A stretch of 64,000 bases of DNA from the NCBI RefSeq assembly GCF_900186985.1, contig NZ_LT906447.1, positions 310,001-374,000 of the forward strand, read 5' to 3'. Both the position numbers and the translations under genes were made by a program. Under the pieces are notes generated by a model. The model did no database searches and was not told the origin of the DNA. It saw nothing but the letters and a program-made list of their open reading frames with translations. The stretch comes from Staphylococcus piscifermentans (GTDB lineage Bacteria; Bacillota; Bacilli; Staphylococcales; Staphylococcaceae). Below are positions 1 through 8,763 of the stretch, piece by piece; position 1 is the stretch's first letter; the number at the start of each line of letters is the position of its first letter.

Positions 1-1032
1 CCACCAGCCTTGCGTCATAACGCCCCAAACCATTAATGGGAATGGAATAACGAATAAGATTAAGATAATTTTCTTACGCCAAGAGAAGTTGTCAGCATGT
101 GCATCTTTACCCATGACAGACCATTGTTTTTCAAATGATTCACGGTCTTCATAAGAATAAGATAATTTGTGATCTTTCTTGATTCTTTGAGAATACCAGT
201 ATAAGTAACCGATAACAAAGATAGCACCTACGATACAGCCAGCTACACGCCAGTATAAACCTTCAGTAAATGTAATACCTGCTGCGTTAGAGGCGATTAC
301 TACTGAGAACGGGTTGATAGTAGAGAAAGTTGTCCCTACAGAGCTGGCCAAGAATATGGCCCCTACACAGACGATGGAGTCATAGCCCATGGCAATAAAT
401 ATCGGCACCAGTATTGGATAGAAGGCGACGGCCTCTTCTTCAATACCGCAGAGGGTACCGCCCAGTACCATTAAGATAGATACCATAAATATGAGCAAGA
501 ACTCATGTCCTTTAGTTTTCTTAGTTAAAGCAAGCAATCCTGATTCGAAGGAACCACTAGCACTTACCACGCCAATCAGACCACCGAGCACGAAGATGAA
601 GACCATGATGTCTACCGCTTCAATAGTCCCTTCAACCATCGCATTGGTAATTTCTCCAGGTCCCGCTGGATTTTGATCTAATCTTTCATAAGTATCAGGA
701 ATCGAAACCGGTTTGTTGATCGCACCGGATTTAAACTGTTCAATGTGTATTTTAACGCCCATCTTATCGAGCTCTTTTTGCGTTGCCGGTACTTTCTTGA
801 TTTCTTTATGAGGGTTCTCAATTTTTAATTGTTGCGCACCAGGCTCATAAGATAATTTAGAATACGCACCCGCTGGAATTACCCACGTCGCAATAACAGC
901 CACGACAGTTAAAATAAAGAGGATTACAAAGGCCCCGGGCATTCTGAATTTAAATTTTTTCTTTTTCTTCGTATGCCGTTCAGTGCTGTCATGTTCGTCT
1001 TGTGCATGTTTACTTTGATTAGTGTTGTCCAT
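1..1032 (-). CDS. YfcC-family amino-acid permease, C-terminal part cut by the window edge
   Basis: Integral membrane transporter of the YfcC / C4-dicarboxylate anaerobic carrier family, whose members near arc genes are thought to exchange basic amino acids such as arginine and ornithine. The visible 344 codons start with a charged, lysine-rich cytoplasmic tail (about 35 residues), then a first membrane segment, an extracytoplasmic stretch, and hydrophobic segments containing the family-typical GGTLCGIEEE and GTTFSTINPF stretches. The start is the ATG at 1032, with GGAG nine bases upstream; an in-frame ATG at 1041 directly abuts that GGAG and is unlikely. It is the third gene of an argF-arcC-permease set, matching the S. 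aureus locus, so it probably moves a substrate or product of the ornithine/carbamoyl-phosphate route. The end lies outside the window. Confidence 0.85.
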   Translation of the reverse strand, partial: MDNTNQSKHAQDEHDSTERHTKKKKKFKFRMPGAFVILFILTVVAVIATWVIPAGAYSKLSYEPGAQQLKIENPHKEIKKVPATQKELDKMGVKIHIEQFKSGAINKPVSIPDTYERLDQNPAGPGEITNAMVEGTIEAVDIMVFIFVLGGLIGVVSASGSFESGLLALTKKTKGHEFLLIFMVSILMVLGGTLCGIEEEAVAFYPILVPIFIAMGYDSIVCVGAIFLASSVGTTFSTINPFSVVIASNAAGITFTEGLYWRVAGCIVGAIFVIGYLYWYSQRIKKDHKLSYSYEDRESFEKQWSVMGKDAHADNFSWRKKIILILFVIPFPLMVWGVMTQGWW

Positions 1033-1297
1033 AATGGTCATCTCCTTTTTGGCAGAGTGCAGCATTTGCCGATATGTAAATAGAATTTCGGAAACAGCGC
1101 TGCAATTAACTTGAATTCAAATGCTATCAAATACAGAAAGATGTGCGACTCGACAAGCTGATGAGATGACAAGATGTAAAGTTACTCTCGCGTTTCACGC
1201 AAAAATTTTTTAGAAAAGCAGAGCGTCCAGAAGATCGCATCTGAAGTTGATTCACTGAATTTGTCATAGAGCTTGAATGCAAATTATTTATAAAAAG

Positions 1298-1345
1298 GCC
1301 TGAACAGGATGTAACAAGGATACTATTGTTTACTCATGTTCAGGC
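1298..1345 (-). terminator. weak possible hairpin in the arcC-permease gap
   Basis: In the 438-bp gap between the permease and arcC there is an 8-bp inverted repeat (GCCTGAAC/GTTCAGGC) with a 32-base loop. On the minus strand it is followed by CCTTTTTATAAA. The long loop makes it a poor terminator; it might separate the permease transcript from arcC. I see no gene in the rest of this gap. Confidence 0.3.
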
Positions 1346-1470
1346 ACTTGTTATTATTCAATGAAGTTGTGATATGCAGATTCTAAGTTGAGGCAGGTTA
1401 AGACATTTCATTGTCGATTATGTCCTGAGTGGAGGACACTTTTAAACTTTCCATGTCCATTCCCTAAGTT

Positions 1471-2403
1471 TTATTTTTTAATCACAGTGCCGACTTTACC
1501 TTCTAAAGCGTCATCTAATTTGTCTAATGAAGTGATGATTACTTCGCCTTTAGGGTTGTTTTCGATAAATTGGATAGAAGCTTCTACTTTAGGCAACATG
1601 CTGCCTTTCGCGAATTGACCTTCGTCAATATATTGCTTCATCTCATCTACTGTGACTTCTTTCAATTGTTCTTGATTGTCTTTGCCGAAGTTGATATAGA
1701 TATAATCTACTGCAGTCAAGATAATCAATTGTTCAGATTTCAATTCTGCACCAAGTAGGGCACTTGATTTGTCTTTATCGATAACAGCATCTACACCGTG
1801 CAAATCACCTTTGTCGTCTTTAACAACTGGGATACCGCCGCCTCCACTTGAAATCACTAAGTTGCCGGCATTGATCAGTGTTTCGATACTTGGGAATTCA
1901 ACGATTTCAATCGGTTGTGGTGAAGGTACGACGCGACGATAGCCACGTCCTGAGTCTTCAACGAAAGTGTAGTGACGTTCTTTAGCAATTGTGTCTGCTA
2001 ATTCTTTGTCATAGAACATACCGATTGGTTTAGTTGGGTTCGTAAATGCTTCGTCATCTCTGTCTACAACTGTTTGAGTAACTAATGTTACTACAGGTTT
2101 CTCAATACCTAAGTTATGCAATTCATTTTGCAGACTTTGTTGTAGTTGATAACCGATATAAGCTTGGCTCATTGCGCCACATTCTGGGAATGGGAATGGA
2201 GGGCCTTGCTCGTGTTCAGCAGCGTAGTTCAAGCCTAAGTTGATGCTGCCGACTTGCGGTCCGTTACCATGACTGATAACGACTTCGTTGCCTTTTTGCA
2301 CTAATGCAATTAAGGATTTCGCTGTATTTTCAACAAGTTTCAATTGTTCTTCTGGTGAGTTGCCTAATGCGTTTCCGCCTAATGCTACTACGATTTTAGC
2401 CAT
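1471..2403 (-). CDS. arcC: carbamate kinase
   Basis: Amino-acid-kinase family enzyme that interconverts carbamoyl phosphate plus ADP with ATP, CO2 and ammonia in the cytoplasm. The 310-residue length is normal for the family. The N-terminal VALGGNALG nucleotide-binding strand-loop (residues about 6-14), a SHGNGPQVG motif near residue 44 and a [10 protein letters not shown] segment near residue 190 are all intact. The ATG at 2403 has a good GGGAGG site, and only 15 bases separate it from the argF stop, so the two are almost certainly co-transcribed. Paired with ornithine carbamoyltransferase it would make ATP from citrulline-derived carbamoyl phosphate; no arginine deiminase gene is visible in the window. 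Confidence 0.95.
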   Translation of the reverse strand: MAKIVVALGGNALGNSPEEQLKLVENTAKSLIALVQKGNEVVISHGNGPQVGSINLGLNYAAEHEQGPPFPFPECGAMSQAYIGYQLQQSLQNELHNLGIEKPVVTLVTQTVVDRDDEAFTNPTKPIGMFYDKELADTIAKERHYTFVEDSGRGYRRVVPSPQPIEIVEFPSIETLINAGNLVISSGGGGIPVVKDDKGDLHGVDAVIDKDKSSALLGAELKSEQLIILTAVDYIYINFGKDNQEQLKEVTVDEMKQYIDEGQFAKGSMLPKVEASIQFIENNPKGEVIITSLDKLDDALEGKVGTVIKK

Positions 2404-2418
2404 GCTATTTATCCTCCC

Positions 2419-3423
2419 TTATCCAATATCGCCTAAAGTTGCGACCATTACTGCTTTGATTGTGTGCATACGGTTTTCAGCTTCTTGGAATACTACTGAA
2501 TGTTTGCCTTCGAAGACTTCATCTGTAACTTCCATTTCTTTCAAGCCGTATTTGTCTGCGATTTCTGCACCGATTTTAGTTTCATCGTTATGGAATGAAG
2601 GTAAGCAGTGTTCGAAAATCACACGTGGGTTACCAGTTTTTTCAATCATTTCTTGGTTCACTTGGTAAGGTTTCAATAATTTGATACGTTCTTCCCAAAC
2701 TTCGTCAGGTTCGCCCATTGATACCCAAACGTCTGTGTAAAGCACGTCAGAACCTTTCACACCTTTGTCGATGTCGTCAGTTACCAAGATTTCGCCGCCG
2801 TTTTCTTCAGCCAATTCTTTACAACGATTCAATAATTCGTCTGTTGGATTTAACTCTTTAGGACATACCAAGTGGAAACGCATACCCATAATTGCGGCAC
2901 CAGCCATCAATGCGTTCGCTACGTTGTTGCGTCCGTCACCAACATATGTGAAGTTGATTTCGTGATAAGGTTTTTTCAATGTTTCTTTGGCAGTCAAGAA
3001 GTCAGCCAATACTTGCGTAGGGTGATCTTCGTCAGTCAAACCGTTCCAAACCGGAACTCCTGATTTTTCAGCCAATGTTTCAACAGTACGTTGAGAGAAT
3101 CCGCGGTATTCGATACCGTCATACATGCCGCCGAGTACGCGAGCAGTATCTGCTGCTGTTTCTTTTTTGCCCATTTGGCTGCCTGTAGGTCCAAGATAAG
3201 TGACGTGAGCACCTTGGTCGTAAGCGGCAACTTCAAATGCGCAACGAGTACGAGTTGAGTCTTTTTCGAAAATTAATGCAATATTTTTTCCTTTCATCGT
3301 TTGTTGCTCAATACCTGCGTATTTCGCACGTTTCAAATCTTCTGAAAGGTTGAGTAGGAATTCAACTTCTTTCTGTGAAAAATCTAATAATGTTAGGAAA
3401 TTTCTGTTTCTTAAGTTTTGCAT
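2419..3423 (-). CDS. argF: ornithine carbamoyltransferase
   Basis: Transfers the carbamoyl group between carbamoyl phosphate and ornithine, giving citrulline in the anabolic direction and carbamoyl phosphate in the catabolic one. At 334 residues it has the standard length. The carbamoyl-phosphate motif STRTR is at residues 56-60, HPTQ at 134-137 and the ornithine-loop HCLP at 272-275. It is the first gene of the operon with arcC and the YfcC permease. Sequence alone does not decide between an anabolic (ArgF) and a catabolic (ArcB) role; linkage to arcC and a redox/carbon-type promoter favour a catabolic contribution. The ATG at 3423 follows a GAGGAG site. Confidence 0.93.
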   Translation of the reverse strand: MQNLRNRNFLTLLDFSQKEVEFLLNLSEDLKRAKYAGIEQQTMKGKNIALIFEKDSTRTRCAFEVAAYDQGAHVTYLGPTGSQMGKKETAADTARVLGGMYDGIEYRGFSQRTVETLAEKSGVPVWNGLTDEDHPTQVLADFLTAKETLKKPYHEINFTYVGDGRNNVANALMAGAAIMGMRFHLVCPKELNPTDELLNRCKELAEENGGEILVTDDIDKGVKGSDVLYTDVWVSMGEPDEVWEERIKLLKPYQVNQEMIEKTGNPRVIFEHCLPSFHNDETKIGAEIADKYGLKEMEVTDEVFEGKHSVVFQEAENRMHTIKAVMVATLGDIG

Positions 3424-3442
3424 TATACATACAACTCCTCTT

Positions 3443-3458
3443 TGTGATTGATTTCACA
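3443..3458. promoter_or_regulatory. TGTGA-N6-TCACA operator (Rex or ArcR/CRP type) at the argF transcription start
   Basis: TGTGATTGATTTCACA is a perfect TGTGA-N6-TCACA palindrome. The core is shared by staphylococcal Rex boxes (NADH-sensing repressor) and ArcR (CRP/FNR family) sites. It lies just downstream of the predicted -10, where a bound protein would block initiation, which favours a repressor such as Rex. Confidence 0.7.
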
Positions 3459-3461
3459 TTT

Positions 3462-3491
3462 ATTGTAATCGCTTTCTTTAGGTTTCGTCAA
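3462..3491 (-). promoter_or_regulatory. sigma-A promoter of the argF-arcC operon
   Basis: On the minus strand TTGACG (-35, 3491-3486) and TACAAT (-10, 3467-3462) are separated by 18 bases. The start of transcription would fall near 3455, about 30 bases before the argF ATG. Confidence 0.7.
3463..3477. promoter_or_regulatory. cre site (CcpA) over the argF -10 region
   Basis: TTGTAATCGCTTTCT matches the degenerate catabolite-responsive element WTGNAANCGNWNNCW at every fixed position. It overlaps the -10 hexamer and the adjoining spacer, a position expected to give CcpA repression. Confidence 0.65.
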
Positions 3492-3542
3492 CAGTATTTG
3501 AAACAATTTTTTGCTTTTATCAATAAAATTGACGAAATAGTT

Positions 3543-3574
3543 ACAAAACAAATTTTGTGGTTTACAAATGTAAA
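3543..3574. other. two short palindromes in the argF/lipoprotein divergent gap
   Basis: ACAAAA-N4-TTTTGT (3543-3558) and TTTACA-N2-TGTAAA (3561-3574) lie about 70 bp upstream of the argF -35. They could be operators, but AT-rich DNA gives such dyads by chance. The remainder of 3575-3889 is AT-rich and I see no gene in it. Confidence 0.25.
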
Positions 3575-3889
3575 TATTTAGTTTATGGGAAAATATATTC
3601 TTTTAAAATTCTACCGTTATCATTATTGCCTATTTAAAAAAGAATAATCATGAAGATTATGAAAACTTTTTGATAACTGAGCTAACTAATTTTTTCAATC
3701 CTCATACAAGTTGAATTATAGTTGATAATTTAGGATTTTAAGTGAAATTAACAAATTCTTCATAAAAAAATGAAAAAGTCTTGATTTCCGTTAAAAATCT
3801 TATAAGATAATAAGGAATAAATAATTTGACTACGCAAGTCATAATTTATTTGTTAGCTTTGCAAATAAAGATAGGGTGGAGAAAAACAA

Positions 3890-4969
3890 GTGAAGAAATT
3901 ATTATTTTTAATGGTAAGTGTTTTATTTTTATTAGCAGCTTGTGGCAGTAACAAGTCTGAAGAAAAGGTTGAAGCTGATGAAGAAAGAGGCGAAGCAACG
4001 GACAAAATGAAATTGTTCCGTGTAGGCCAAACCGTCACAGCGGATGGTGTAGATATCAAAGTCATGAAAGCAGAATATGTGAATGATTATGATGAATACA
4101 GCGCACCGAAAAACGGCAAAGTCTTAAAAGTCTATTTGAAATTCAAAAACAATAATAAAGATCAGGTATTAGTTGATAGCAGTGCATTTTCTATGAAAGT
4201 TCGCGGTGAAAATTATTCCGAGTGGTATGGCGGAGATGGAACAGATGGTATGTTCTCTCATCAATTGAATCATGGCAACACAGCTACAGGAACATTGATC
4301 TATGACGTTCCGGAGTCGAATTTCTATACTTTAGAAATGGATACGAATTTCAACTTGAAGAATGTGAAGGCTAAGTGGAATATCTCTAAAGCGATGATTA
4401 AAGAAAGCGACAGTAAGAGTGACGGAGACGAAGCGAAGGCCAGTGAAACAAGTAAGGCTAAAGCTGATAAGAGCGATGATGAAAAGGATTATCCATATAC
4501 CGCAGATGAATATAATGCGTTGGTAGATGAATACAATGCATTGACTGATGGTGAAAAAATGAATCATGTGACACGCGGTGTAACAAACAAAGAATACAAT
4601 GATTTGGCTGCACGTGTGGAAAAATTATATGAAGAACTCGGCGCAGAATATGAAAAAGAATACCAAAAACAACTAGATAAAGAAGAAGCTGAGCGCCAAA
4701 AACAATCCGAACAAGAAGAAGCTGAATGGCAAAAAGAACAAGATCGTTTAGATAAAGAATTCAATGCAGAAATGAAGCGTCAAGATGAAGCTTATGCACG
4801 CGAAGAAGCACAGCGTCAAAAACAAGAAGCTGCTGATCAAAAAGCTTATGAAGCTGAACAACAACGTATAGCAGAACAAGAAGCGCGTGAAGAGGCACAA
4901 CGTCAAAAACAAGAAGCAGCTGAACAAGCACGCCAACAAAAAGAAGAAGCTGCACTTTCTGCAGAATAA
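3890..4969 (+). CDS. lipoprotein with DUF4352-like domain and C-terminal coiled coil
   Basis: Predicted membrane-anchored, surface-exposed lipoprotein of unknown role. A short signal peptide ends in the lipobox LAAC, with the lipidated cysteine at residue 18. Residues about 40-160 (GQTVTADGVDIKV onwards) look like the immunoglobulin-like DUF4352 domain common in Gram-positive lipoproteins. After a KSD-rich linker, residues about 200-355 are very rich in E, K, Q, R and A with repeated EAQRQKQEAA-like blocks, predicting a long charged helix or coiled coil. The start is GTG at 3890 behind GGTGGAG. It stands alone; 87 bp separate it from the next gene. No enzymatic motif is visible. Confidence 0.8.
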   Translation: MKKLLFLMVSVLFLLAACGSNKSEEKVEADEERGEATDKMKLFRVGQTVTADGVDIKVMKAEYVNDYDEYSAPKNGKVLKVYLKFKNNNKDQVLVDSSAFSMKVRGENYSEWYGGDGTDGMFSHQLNHGNTATGTLIYDVPESNFYTLEMDTNFNLKNVKAKWNISKAMIKESDSKSDGDEAKASETSKAKADKSDDEKDYPYTADEYNALVDEYNALTDGEKMNHVTRGVTNKEYNDLAARVEKLYEELGAEYEKEYQKQLDKEEAERQKQSEQEEAEWQKEQDRLDKEFNAEMKRQDEAYAREEAQRQKQEAADQKAYEAEQQRIAEQEAREEAQRQKQEAAEQARQQKEEAALSAE

Positions 4970-5056
4970 GTGTGTAAATTTAAGCGTTCAGGGTATCTAG
5001 TTAGTAATTTTAAAAGCATAATGCATTACTAAAATTAAAATGAAAGCAGGGATACT

Positions 5057-5863
5057 ATGAACGAACCAAGAAACAATGACAATCGAGATGAGCGACACAA
5101 CAAACCAGAAGATGCAAAATTTGATGACAGGCATGAATCCAGCTTTGAAAAACGCGAAGAGCGAATTTTCAATGATGGACAAGAGTCCGAAATTGAGACA
5201 AGTGAAGAAGGCAGCTTTGTAGATAGACGCGAACCAAGAAATGTGGGTTCTGATAATGATGGATTTGTTGAAAAAAGTGAATCGAGACATGATGACCGCG
5301 AGGATAATAGGAATCGTGAAAGACATGATTCGGGATATAATCAACATGAGGGCAACCGATTTGATGATAGACATGAGTCAAGAAACGCTCATCATGAAGA
5401 TAATCGCTATGCGGATAGACGCGACCAGAGATATGACAATCATGAGGATAGAAGATACAATGACAGACAACAATCGAAACATGATTATCGCGATAATCAT
5501 CGGAATCATGATAACTACTATGGTAGAGATAGAAGACCGACAAGCAGAGTAGCAGAAATGGTTCTTGGAATTATCGGTAGTATATTTGGTATTATTGGTG
5601 GAATCATCGCGTTAGTGATTGGCACTATCAGTTCTGGATTAGGTGAAACAGATAGTGGTTCAATTTTCGGCCAAGCTATCGGTGTAATTCTTGTTTGTAT
5701 CGTAACTTTGGTTATTAGTTGCATTATTAATAAAAATCGAATTGCGATGGGCGTGATATTAATTATCGGCGGATTATTGAATTTCATTTTAATCGGTGGA
5801 TTCGGTATCTTATCTGGTATTTTAATTTTAGTAGCAGGCGTTATTGCTTTAATTCGTAAGTAA
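5057..5863 (+). CDS. membrane protein with long D/R/N/H-rich N-terminal tail and DUF4064-like membrane domain
   Basis: Function unknown. Residues 1 to about 160 form an extremely polar tail made of degenerate repeats of aspartate, arginine, asparagine and histidine (units such as RFDDRHESR and RRYNDRQQS). Residues about 165-268 contain three or four hydrophobic, glycine/isoleucine-rich segments, resembling the DUF4064 membrane domain. There is no signal peptide, so the tail probably stays in the cytoplasm with the C terminus in the membrane. A perfect bidirectional terminator follows six bases after the stop. The tail resembles a low-complexity, possibly disordered or metal/nucleic-acid-binding segment; that reading is inference only. 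Confidence 0.75.
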   Translation: MNEPRNNDNRDERHNKPEDAKFDDRHESSFEKREERIFNDGQESEIETSEEGSFVDRREPRNVGSDNDGFVEKSESRHDDREDNRNRERHDSGYNQHEGNRFDDRHESRNAHHEDNRYADRRDQRYDNHEDRRYNDRQQSKHDYRDNHRNHDNYYGRDRRPTSRVAEMVLGIIGSIFGIIGGIIALVIGTISSGLGETDSGSIFGQAIGVILVCIVTLVISCIINKNRIAMGVILIIGGLLNFILIGGFGILSGILILVAGVIALIRK

Positions 5864-5868
5864 AATAG

Positions 5869-5907
5869 AAATAGCCTAGCAACGTTAATCGCGCTGCTAG
5901 GCTATTT
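5869..5907. terminator. bidirectional terminator between the charged-tail gene and yidC
   Basis: A perfect 13-bp stem (AAATAGCCTAGCA/TGCTAGGCTATTT) with a 13-base loop lies between convergent genes, with T-rich DNA on the right and A-rich DNA on the left. Confidence 0.9.
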
Positions 5908-5917
5908 TCATGTTTTA

Positions 5918-6787
5918 TTATTTTTTCTTTTTCTTATTTTTTTTAGACACTACTTGTGTGTTCTTCGGCTTTTTATCATCGCCTGAATCTTTATTCATCT
6001 TCGCTTTTAAGCGTGCCACTTCTTGATCTGCATATTTTGCATAGTAGCGGTTAGCCACGAATGTTTGAATAATCATGAAGATGGCTGACACTGACCAATA
6101 AAGACCCAGTGCTGAAGCTGAAGTATAAGAGATATAGATAATGAAAATTGGAGAAATAATCATCATCATGTAACCCATTTGTCGTTGTTCTTTCGGCATA
6201 TTCTCTAGACTTACTAGTGATTGTAAGAAGTAAAGTACACCGGCAATAATCGTGATTAAAATGTCAGGTTTCGTTAAATCAAACCATAAGAAATCAGGAT
6301 GTGCTGTAATACCGCCGTGCGAAGGCCATTTAAGAGAAACATATAAACCAAATAAAATAGGCATTTGAACTAAAATCGGCAAGCAACCTAACATGCTTTT
6401 CATCGGATTTAATTCATATTTCTTATAAACTTCCATCATTTCTTGGTTAGCGGCCATTTTTTCTTCTTGAGTACGCGCACGTTTTACTTTTTCTTGAACC
6501 GCATTCATTTCTGGTTTCGCAATATCCATTACTTTACGCATCATTTGACCGTTCTTAGTTTGACCTAGCATAAACGGCAACATGATTAAACGTATAGCCA
6601 ACACGATGATGATAATTGCGAGTCCGTAATCGTGATTCAAGTTGTTACCTAACCAATGTAAAAGGTTATCCATTGGTCTAGCGAAAGTGTTATAGAAGAA
6701 ACCTGTTCGATTCCCTGGTTTCGAATAATCACAACCCGCTAAAAGTACTGTAGTCATAGCAAGCAACAGTATGTATTTAATTTTCAT
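5918..6787 (-). CDS. yidC: membrane protein insertase YidC/OxaA
   Basis: Inserts and folds membrane proteins together with, or independently of, the Sec translocon. The N terminus is a lipoprotein signal with lipobox LAGC (cysteine 19), as in Gram-positive YidC. The conserved Oxa1/YidC core follows (residues about 55-250), including QMPILFGLY and the helix carrying [11 protein letters not shown]. The tail is lysine-rich (residues about 260-289), suited to ribosome contact. The 289-residue length matches staphylococcal YidC. The ATG at 6787 lies behind AAAGGCAGAG. A terminator hairpin 65 bp upstream insulates it from the next gene. Confidence 0.95.
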   Translation of the reverse strand: MKIKYILLLAMTTVLLAGCDYSKPGNRTGFFYNTFARPMDNLLHWLGNNLNHDYGLAIIIIVLAIRLIMLPFMLGQTKNGQMMRKVMDIAKPEMNAVQEKVKRARTQEEKMAANQEMMEVYKKYELNPMKSMLGCLPILVQMPILFGLYVSLKWPSHGGITAHPDFLWFDLTKPDILITIIAGVLYFLQSLVSLENMPKEQRQMGYMMMIISPIFIIYISYTSASALGLYWSVSAIFMIIQTFVANRYYAKYADQEVARLKAKMNKDSGDDKKPKNTQVVSKKNKKKKK

Positions 6788-6841
6788 GGTTAACTCTGCC
6801 TTTCTTTATTTATATGAATATTTATTAATATGATTAGCAAA

Positions 6842-6873
6842 AACTGAAAAAAGCAACCACGAAATGGTTGCTA
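6842..6873 (-). terminator. minus-strand terminator upstream of yidC
   Basis: AGCAACCA (6853-6860) pairs with TGGTTGCT (6866-6873) around a 5-base loop. Read on the minus strand it is followed by a run of T. It could end the transcript of the 7096-7677 gene or act as an attenuator in the yidC leader. The rest of 6788-7095 shows nothing recognisable. Confidence 0.7.
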
Positions 6874-7095
6874 TGTGAATAATACAACAGTGTGGAAAAA
6901 TTACTTCCGCCTTTAGATACTATCATAAATTGTTGACATGTCAAATTAGTTGATGTTATAGAGGATTATTTATATTAAATATTTGAGACTGCAAAGATAA
7001 GTGCTGGGGTGAGTGGAAGCAGTGTTAATTTGAGTCAAAAGTGTTTAAGATTGCTAAAAGTCTCAGCTCATTAGGAAGTACAGAAAGAAGAGGAA

Positions 7096-7677
7096 CTAAT
7101 TAAGTCCTTTCTGCTCTTCCTTCTTTCTTTTTTCTAAATCATCAATTAACAGAAATCCTGTGTAGCTGGCAAAGCCTGTAATGAAAACCAGAATGACTAT
7201 CAATAATGGTAGGTTGAACGGATTATCAAATGGGACAACAGTGATTAAAACGTAATAGATCAGTGTTGCTAGAATAAGTTCAATAAAGCTGATCAACATC
7301 GTTTTAGCTGCGGAATCTGCAATAGCTAAAATTACGCTCGGGATAACCAATATTTCCAGGGTAATAACAAACATCATTGCTGCTTGACCCAAGATAAGTA
7401 TATTGGTTGTATGTAAATTTAAAAAAGGCACTTTAGCGATAAATGGAATCAGCGCCGTAAAGAAATAAATAAAGATAATAGCACCTATGAATTCACCGCC
7501 AAGTGCTTTGAAGAATGAAACTGCTAAACTTTCTTCGGTAGTACCTGCTTGTTTGACTAGAGCGCCAGCAAGTGCTGCTATTAGCATGGTAATGATAATT
7601 ATAGTAATGAGCAGTGGTGAAACTTTGCCTTGTATCAAGTCTGCAGAGAAGTCGATGCCGTTGCGAAAAATATGCAT
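7096..7677 (-). CDS. hypothetical five-helix membrane protein
   Basis: Not recognised. The 193-residue product has about five strongly hydrophobic segments (roughly residues 22-42, 60-80, 92-115, 120-148 and 153-175) and ends in a lysine/glutamate-rich cytoplasmic tail (DDLEKRKKEEQ). There is no signal peptide and no conserved polar signature in the helices to suggest a transport mechanism. The ATG at 7677 has an AAGGGAA site. It is a single gene between yidC and a divergently transcribed secreted protein. Composition is like that of its neighbours. Confidence 0.7.
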   Translation of the reverse strand: MHIFRNGIDFSADLIQGKVSPLLITIIIITMLIAALAGALVKQAGTTEESLAVSFFKALGGEFIGAIIFIYFFTALIPFIAKVPFLNLHTTNILILGQAAMMFVITLEILVIPSVILAIADSAAKTMLISFIELILATLIYYVLITVVPFDNPFNLPLLIVILVFITGFASYTGFLLIDDLEKRKKEEQKGLN

Positions 7678-7870
7678 AATAAATATATTCCCTTCTTAAT
7701 CATTATTCATTTAAGTATAATCATAAAATTCTAAGTAAATCAAATTGCTTTTCAATATAAAAAAAGTAAATGTCTATATTGAATGAGTATTATTAATTTA
7801 AAGTGTTTTTCATGGAAGTCGACATAAAAATTCATACTTTTGCTTTATCTTTGAGATGGAGGTGAAAGGT

Positions 7871-8647
7871 ATGAAGAATATATTTTTGAAAGGGAGTTTG
7901 GCGTCAGGTGCGCTGCTCTTACTTTTTCCACAGGGACAGAGTCATGCTGCAGTTAATAGTTATGAGGTTAAGGTGTATGCGGATGCTGATAAAATTGTGA
8001 AGGATAACCGGCATATTGACCATGACATCTTAAACCAATTAGGTTCTGAGGATAAAGATGAGGATTTTAATGTTCAGTACATAGACGATGGTAATCGTTC
8101 GAATTATAACAACAAAGAAACGTTCCGCGTGCGTAAGTCTGAGGATGAAGATTCAACGGAATTGCAGTATAAGAAGCGTTATCCGATTACGAATGGAGAT
8201 GCGGATGCTGCAGTAGCGCAAGCTAAGAAGGATGGGTTCAATACTGACGATTACGAAGTGGAGTATGGTGAAAATGGTCAAACCTTAAGTGCTTCGAATG
8301 AAAGTTCAGTGAATAGCGGTTCTGATTTGCCAGGTGCCGCGCAAAGTTTAGATGCGTTAAAAGGAAGTGCTAAAGCGCCATTTGATGCTTCGTTAAATAA
8401 AATAAGCAGCCCTCAGAAAATTGGTCCTGTACATTTTGAACGACACAAAGGAGAGATTGACGGTAATAAAGTGAAGATTGAAAACTGGGATATTGGGAAT
8501 CAGAATGTGGTAGAAGTTTCCGCTAAAGTTTCCAATGCGTCTGAAGCGAAATCTGTACAGCAAGCTATTGTGCAAAAGTTAGAACAAATGGGCATACATG
8601 AAACAAAAGATCAGTTGAAGACCGATATGATATTTAATAATTATTAA
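7871..8647 (+). CDS. secreted protein of unknown function
   Basis: A 258-residue exported protein. The start at 7871 is preferred over an in-frame ATG at 7856 because the ideal GGAGGTGA ribosome site (7858-7865) lies between them. A signal peptide covers residues 1 to about 26, with cleavage near SHA-A. There is no lipobox and no wall anchor, so it should be released. The mature part is charged. A segment with FRVRK followed by ELQYKKRYP (about residues 85-110) faintly recalls the charged barrel strands of CYTH/triphosphate-tunnel proteins, but this is too weak to assign. A strong terminator follows at once. Confidence 0.75.
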   Translation: MKNIFLKGSLASGALLLLFPQGQSHAAVNSYEVKVYADADKIVKDNRHIDHDILNQLGSEDKDEDFNVQYIDDGNRSNYNNKETFRVRKSEDEDSTELQYKKRYPITNGDADAAVAQAKKDGFNTDDYEVEYGENGQTLSASNESSVNSGSDLPGAAQSLDALKGSAKAPFDASLNKISSPQKIGPVHFERHKGEIDGNKVKIENWDIGNQNVVEVSAKVSNASEAKSVQQAIVQKLEQMGIHETKDQLKTDMIFNNY

Positions 8648-8648
8648 T

Positions 8649-8698
8649 AGATAGAAAGAAAGCCTGGAGGATGATTTGCTCAGGCTTTCTTTCTATCT
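8649..8698. terminator. strong terminator after the secreted-protein gene
   Basis: A perfect 18-bp stem with a 14-base loop (arms 8649-8666 and 8681-8698). The right arm is T-rich. It lies between convergent genes and can serve both. Confidence 0.9.
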
Positions 8699-8763
8699 AT
8701 TTATGACGGGTTAGTCTTCCGTTTGTCTGAAGTGAGACTGCCGGTAGGTTATTTAGCGCTGAT

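Noticed and set aside
1570..1758. Plus-strand frames opposite arcC and argF (also 2288-2668)
   Set aside because: The minus-strand enzymes are certain; these frames lack ribosome sites.
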